Below, piece after piece: positions 60,561 through 64,000 of a stretch of DNA of 64,000 nucleotides. The stretch is taken from the NCBI RefSeq assembly GCF_001428505.1, contig NZ_LMHU01000001.1:828891-892890 (forward strand), written 5' to 3'. Under the pieces are notes generated by a model that was not told the origin of the DNA, ran no database searches, and saw nothing but the letters and a program-made list of their open reading frames with translations. Source of the DNA: Terrabacter sp. Root181. GTDB taxonomy: Bacteria; Actinomycetota; Actinomycetes; Actinomycetales; Dermatophilaceae. The position numbers and the translations under genes were made by a program. Position 1 is the stretch's first letter. Every line of letters begins with the position of its first letter.

Positions 60561-62027
60561 ATGACGCCGGAGCAGCCTCTCTCGGTGACGGTCAACGGCG
60601 CCGAGCTCGACCTGGCGGGCACCGACCCTGCGACCAATGCCCTCGACTGGCTGCGAGGGCAGGGGCTCACCGGGGCCAAGGAGGGGTGCGCCGAGGGAGA
60701 GTGCGGCGCCTGCGCGGTCCTCGTGGCCCGCCCCGACGGTGGGTCGGGCACCGAGTGGACGGCCGTCAATGCCTGTCTCCTGCCGGCCGCCTCGTTGGAC
60801 GGCCAGGAGGTCGTCACGGCCGAGGGACTGGGGACGCCGGGGCACCTGCACCCGGTGCAGCACGAGATGGCGGTGCGAGGCGGGTCGCAGTGCGGCTACT
60901 GCACGCCCGGTTTCGTCTGCTCCATGGCTGCCGAGTACTACCGCGCCGACCGGCAGGACGACGGTGCCCGTGTGGGCGGGGACGCGGACAGGCACGAGTC
61001 GGGGCCCAACGGGTTCCGTCTCGGAGCGCTCTCAGGCAACCTGTGCCGGTGCACCGGCTACCGGCCCATCCGGGACGCGGCCTTCGCGCTCGAGTCCCCG
61101 GCAGCCGACGACAGGCTCGCCGCGCGGCGCTCGGACGCGCCGCCACCTCCGGTCGGGACCCGGCTCTCGGGGGCGACCGGCACGTATGCCCGTGCGGCCG
61201 ACCTCGACGAGGCGCTCGACCTGCTCGCGGGCCATCCGGGCGCGGCGGTCGTCGCCGGCTCGACCGACTGGGGCGTCGACGTGAATCTCCGTGGCACCCG
61301 AGCGCCGTTCGTCATCGGCATCGACCGTCTGCCCGAGCTGCGCCGCCTCGAGATCGGTGACGAGGCCGTCGAGATCGGCGCCGCGTTGACCCTCACCGAG
61401 GTGCAGCGCGAGCTGGCGGGGCGGATCCCCCTGCTCGACCAGGTGTTCCCCCAGTTCGGCTCCCGACTCATCCGCAACGGTGCGACCGTCGGCGGCAACC
61501 TCGGCACGGGCTCCCCGATCGGTGACCTGCCGCCCGCGCTGCTCGCGCTCGAGGCCGTCGTCGTGCTCGCGAGCCCCGACGGCGACCGCCAGGTGCCGCT
61601 CGCCGACTACTACACCGGCTACCGGCGGAGCGTGCGCCGGCCCGACGAGCTCATCCGTGCGGTGCGGATCCCCTTGCCGCTCAGCCCGACCACGGCCTTC
61701 CACAAGATCGCCAAGCGCCGCTACGACGACATCTCCAGCGTCGCCGTCGCCGTGGCCCTCGACGTCGTCGACGGCTCCGTCCGGAGGGCGCGCATCGGTC
61801 TCGGCGGCGTGGCAGCCACCCCCGTCAGGGCGCTCGCCACCGAAGCAGCCCTGGAGGGCCGGGCCTGGACCGCGGCGACGGTGCAGGCCGCCGCAGAGGT
61901 GATGCGGGGGGAGGGCACCCCGCTCGACGACCACCGGGCGAGCGCGGCCTACCGCAGCGCTGTGCTGGGCACCTCGCTCCTTCGCCTCCATGCGGACGAG
62001 CAGCCCGAGGACGGGGTGGGTGCATGA
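60561..62027 (+). CDS. xdhA: Xanthine dehydrogenase small subunit: 2Fe-2S and FAD domains (488 aa)
   Basis: Carries electrons from the molybdenum subunit to NAD. First plant-type 2Fe-2S cluster: Cys43, Cys48, Cys51 and Cys72 (EGCAEGECGACAVL). Second cluster: QCGYCTPGF and CRCTGYRP. The FAD domain begins near residue 200 (AVVAGSTDWGVDVNLRG) and contains RLIRNGATVGGNLGTGSPIGDLPPALLAL. ATG 60561 gives the normal N-terminus; a TTG at 60507 would add 18 residues. The stop overlaps xdhB (ATGA). Purine catabolism. Confidence 0.93.
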   Translation: MTPEQPLSVTVNGAELDLAGTDPATNALDWLRGQGLTGAKEGCAEGECGACAVLVARPDGGSGTEWTAVNACLLPAASLDGQEVVTAEGLGTPGHLHPVQHEMAVRGGSQCGYCTPGFVCSMAAEYYRADRQDDGARVGGDADRHESGPNGFRLGALSGNLCRCTGYRPIRDAAFALESPAADDRLAARRSDAPPPPVGTRLSGATGTYARAADLDEALDLLAGHPGAAVVAGSTDWGVDVNLRGTRAPFVIGIDRLPELRRLEIGDEAVEIGAALTLTEVQRELAGRIPLLDQVFPQFGSRLIRNGATVGGNLGTGSPIGDLPPALLALEAVVVLASPDGDRQVPLADYYTGYRRSVRRPDELIRAVRIPLPLSPTTAFHKIAKRRYDDISSVAVAVALDVVDGSVRRARIGLGGVAATPVRALATEAALEGRAWTAATVQAAAEVMRGEGTPLDDHRASAAYRSAVLGTSLLRLHADEQPEDGVGA

Positions 62028-64000
62028 CGTCCCTGTCCCGCCGGCCTGCCGATCCCGTTGTCGGACAGTCGATCCCGCATGAGTCCGCCGCCCTTCACGT
62101 CACGGGCACGGCGCTCTACACCGACGACCTCACGACGCGCACGCACGGTCTGCTCCACGCCCACCCCGTCCAGGCACCGCACGCCCACGCCCGCGTGACG
62201 CGGCTGGACCCCGTCCCCGCGCTCGCCGTCCCGGGCGTCGTGCGCGTCCTCACCGCCGCCGACGTGCCCGGCGTCAACGATGCCGGCGTCAAGCACGACG
62301 AGCCCCTCTTCCCGTCCGAGGTGATGTTCTTCGGGCACGCCGTGTGCTGGGTACTGGCCGACACCCTCGAGGCGGCCCGGCTCGGGGCGCTGGCCGTCGA
62401 GGTGGACTACGAGCCGCTGCCCTCGGTCGTCACCGTCCGCGAGGCGATCGAGGCAGGCAGCTTCCAGGGCGGCCAGCCCAGGCTCGAGCGCGGTGATGTC
62501 GACGAGGCCTTCGGCGCGGCCGAGCACGTGTTCAGCGGCGAGCTCGATCTCGCCGGCCAGGAGCACTTCTACCTCGAGACGCACTGCTCGCTCGCGCACG
62601 TCGACGAGAGCGGACAGGTCTTCGTCCAGAGCAGCACCCAGCACCCGACGGAGACCCAGCAGATCGTGGCGCACGTGCTGGGTCTGGCGAGCCACGGCGT
62701 CACGGTCCAGTGTCTGCGGATGGGAGGAGGCTTCGGTGGCAAGGAGATGCAGCCGCACGGCTACGCGGCCGTGGCCGCGCTGGGAGCCGTCCTGACCGGG
62801 CGGCCGGTGCGTCTGCGCCTCACCCGGACCCAGGACCTGACGATGACGGGCAAGCGACACGGCTTCCACGCCCAGTGGCGCGCCGCCTTCGACGGCGATG
62901 GCCGCATCCGCGCGCTCGACGCCACCCTGACCTCCGACGGCGGCTGGAGCCTCGACCTCTCCGAGCCCGTGCTGGCGCGGGCGCTCTGTCACGTCGACAA
63001 CGCATACTGGATCCCCCACCTGCGGGTCGACGGACGGATCGCCCGGACCCACAAGACGTCCCAGACGGCGTTCCGCGGGTTCGGCGGACCCCAGGGGATG
63101 CTCGTCATCGAGGACGTCCTCGGCCGCTGCGCACCGCTGCTCGGGATCGACCCCGTGGAGCTGCGGCGGCTCAACTTCTACGCAGAGGGTCAGGACACGC
63201 CATACGGTCAGGTCGTCCGTCACCCCGAGCGGGCCGTCGCGTGCTGGGAGCAGGTGCTGACCACCGGCGAGATCGCGGAGCGCTCCGCGGCGATCGCCGC
63301 GTACAACACGTCCCACGAGCACACGAAGCGGGCCCTGGCCGTCACGCCGGTGAAGTTCGGGATCTCCTTCAACTTCACCGCCTTCAACCAGGCCGGGGCG
63401 CTCGTGCACGTCTACAAGGACGGCTCGGTCCTCGTCACGCACGGTGGGACCGAGATGGGCCAGGGCCTGCACACGAAGATGCTGCAGGTGGCTGCCACGT
63501 CGCTAGCCGTCCCCCTGTCGCTCGTCCGGCTGGCACCGACGCGCACCGACAAGGTGCCCAACACGTCCGCGACCGCAGCGAGCTCGGGAGCCGACCTCAA
63601 CGGTGCAGCGGTCAAGGACGCCTGCGAGCAGATCCTGGGCCGGCTCCGCGCCGTGGCCGCTGCCCGGCTGGGCATCCCCGGCGAGGACGTGCGGTTCGAG
63701 GACGGGTGCGCGCGAGCGGCGCAGGGAGCGGCGTCGGAAGCGGGGTCGGGCGCAGCGGAGGTGGCTTGGGCCGATCTCGTGGGCGAGGCCTACTACCAAC
63801 GGGTCCAGCTCTGGGCGGCCGGTTTCTACCGCACCGAGGGACTCCACTGGGACTCGACGAGAATGCACGGCTCGCCGTTCAAGTACTTCTCCTACGGCGC
63901 TGCGGCGGCCGAGGTCGAGGTCGACGGCTTCACCGGTGCCTACCGGCTGCGCCGGGTCGACATCGTGCACGACGTGGGTGACTCGCTCTCCCCACTCGTC
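62024..64000 (+). CDS. xdhB: Xanthine dehydrogenase molybdopterin-binding subunit, first 659 residues (cut by window end)
   Basis: Oxidises hypoxanthine and xanthine at the molybdenum centre. The frame is open to the last base. Start: PVVGQSIPHESAALHVTGTALYTDDL, as in bacterial XdhB. MGGGFGGKEMQPHG and FRGFGGPQGMLVIEDVL are molybdopterin contacts, HGGTEMGQGLHTKMLQVA and NTSATAASSGADLNGAAV lie further on. The catalytic Glu region beyond residue 659 is missing. Overlaps xdhA; an XdhC chaperone gene may follow outside. Confidence 0.93.
   Translation, partial: MTSLSRRPADPVVGQSIPHESAALHVTGTALYTDDLTTRTHGLLHAHPVQAPHAHARVTRLDPVPALAVPGVVRVLTAADVPGVNDAGVKHDEPLFPSEVMFFGHAVCWVLADTLEAARLGALAVEVDYEPLPSVVTVREAIEAGSFQGGQPRLERGDVDEAFGAAEHVFSGELDLAGQEHFYLETHCSLAHVDESGQVFVQSSTQHPTETQQIVAHVLGLASHGVTVQCLRMGGGFGGKEMQPHGYAAVAALGAVLTGRPVRLRLTRTQDLTMTGKRHGFHAQWRAAFDGDGRIRALDATLTSDGGWSLDLSEPVLARALCHVDNAYWIPHLRVDGRIARTHKTSQTAFRGFGGPQGMLVIEDVLGRCAPLLGIDPVELRRLNFYAEGQDTPYGQVVRHPERAVACWEQVLTTGEIAERSAAIAAYNTSHEHTKRALAVTPVKFGISFNFTAFNQAGALVHVYKDGSVLVTHGGTEMGQGLHTKMLQVAATSLAVPLSLVRLAPTRTDKVPNTSATAASSGADLNGAAVKDACEQILGRLRAVAAARLGIPGEDVRFEDGCARAAQGAASEAGSGAAEVAWADLVGEAYYQRVQLWAAGFYRTEGLHWDSTRMHGSPFKYFSYGAAAAEVEVDGFTGAYRLRRVDIVHDVGDSLSPLV

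Noticed and set aside
1-64000. CRISPR arrays, tRNA or rRNA genes, prophage or classical insertion sequences
   Set aside because: No regularly spaced repeats, cloverleaf-like segments with tRNA motifs, integrase, transposase or phage structural genes were seen.

Overview
This window is high-GC DNA (roughly 70% or more by eye) with dense GTG/ATG starts, many 4-base ATGA/GTGA gene overlaps and actinobacterial marker genes (bldC, a DUF3073 gene, F420-type oxidoreductases, DUF222/HNH and DUF559 proteins). The purD-purC-purSQL-purF-purM-DUF3073-bldC order and the style of the accessory genes fit a chromosomal segment of an Actinomycetales bacterium, most likely of the Intrasporangiaceae/Dermatophilaceae type. 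The genus is inference. I see no tRNA, rRNA, CRISPR array, prophage or classical insertion sequence.

Layout. (1) 1-20,600: de novo purine synthesis, spread over several transcription units: purD (cut by the window edge), purC, purSQL, purF and purM, then DUF3073 and bldC. Between them sit an ECF sigma factor, three acetyltransferases, a GNAT-adenylyltransferase fusion, a frameshifted DUF222-HNH gene, an F420-type oxidoreductase, a sterol-carrier protein, a CoA transferase and a 2'-5' RNA ligase. A DUF559 nuclease gene bracketed by two near-identical 48-bp palindromes separates purF from purM. (2) 20,600-27,700: a secreted EF-hand protein, a VOC protein, a nucleotidyltransferase, a PucR-type regulator divergent from a D-amino-acid dehydrogenase, a DM13 protein and a GH13 enzyme. 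(3) 27,770-39,850 (minus strand): a peptidoglycan (MurNAc) salvage locus with NagZ-like GH3, NamZ (DUF1343), an AmiE-like serine hydrolase, a secreted EEP hydrolase, a MurR/RpiR regulator, MurQ, a sugar ABC importer and a BadF-type kinase. (4) 39,890-48,260: an ATP-dependent DNA ligase, an esterase, and a lipid-catabolic operon (two SDRs, an ACAD10/11-type kinase, an ACAD11-like dehydrogenase, a second acyl-CoA dehydrogenase) followed by a deazaflavin-type nitroreductase. (5) 48,350-52,930: a decayed histidine kinase, a GH3 beta-glucosidase and two membrane proteins. (6) 53,020-60,510: an unusual locus joining pterin/flavin chemistry (GTP cyclohydrolase II, RibD-type reductase, a PTPS-like protein) to membrane-lipid functions (CDP-alcohol phosphotransferase, sulfatase-fold membrane enzyme, glycosyltransferase, flippase-like protein) and a dehydrogenase. 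(7) 60,560-64,000: xanthine dehydrogenase subunits, the second cut by the window end.

How it works together. The left third makes IMP; the middle salvages murein sugars; the right part degrades acyl-CoAs and purines. The two parts I judge least explained are the palindrome-flanked nuclease unit (17,130-18,231) and the pterin/lipid locus (53,020-60,506). Across the whole window the 7-mer GTATGCC/GGCATAC occurs about 38 times, far above what base composition predicts, and it forces rare codons.
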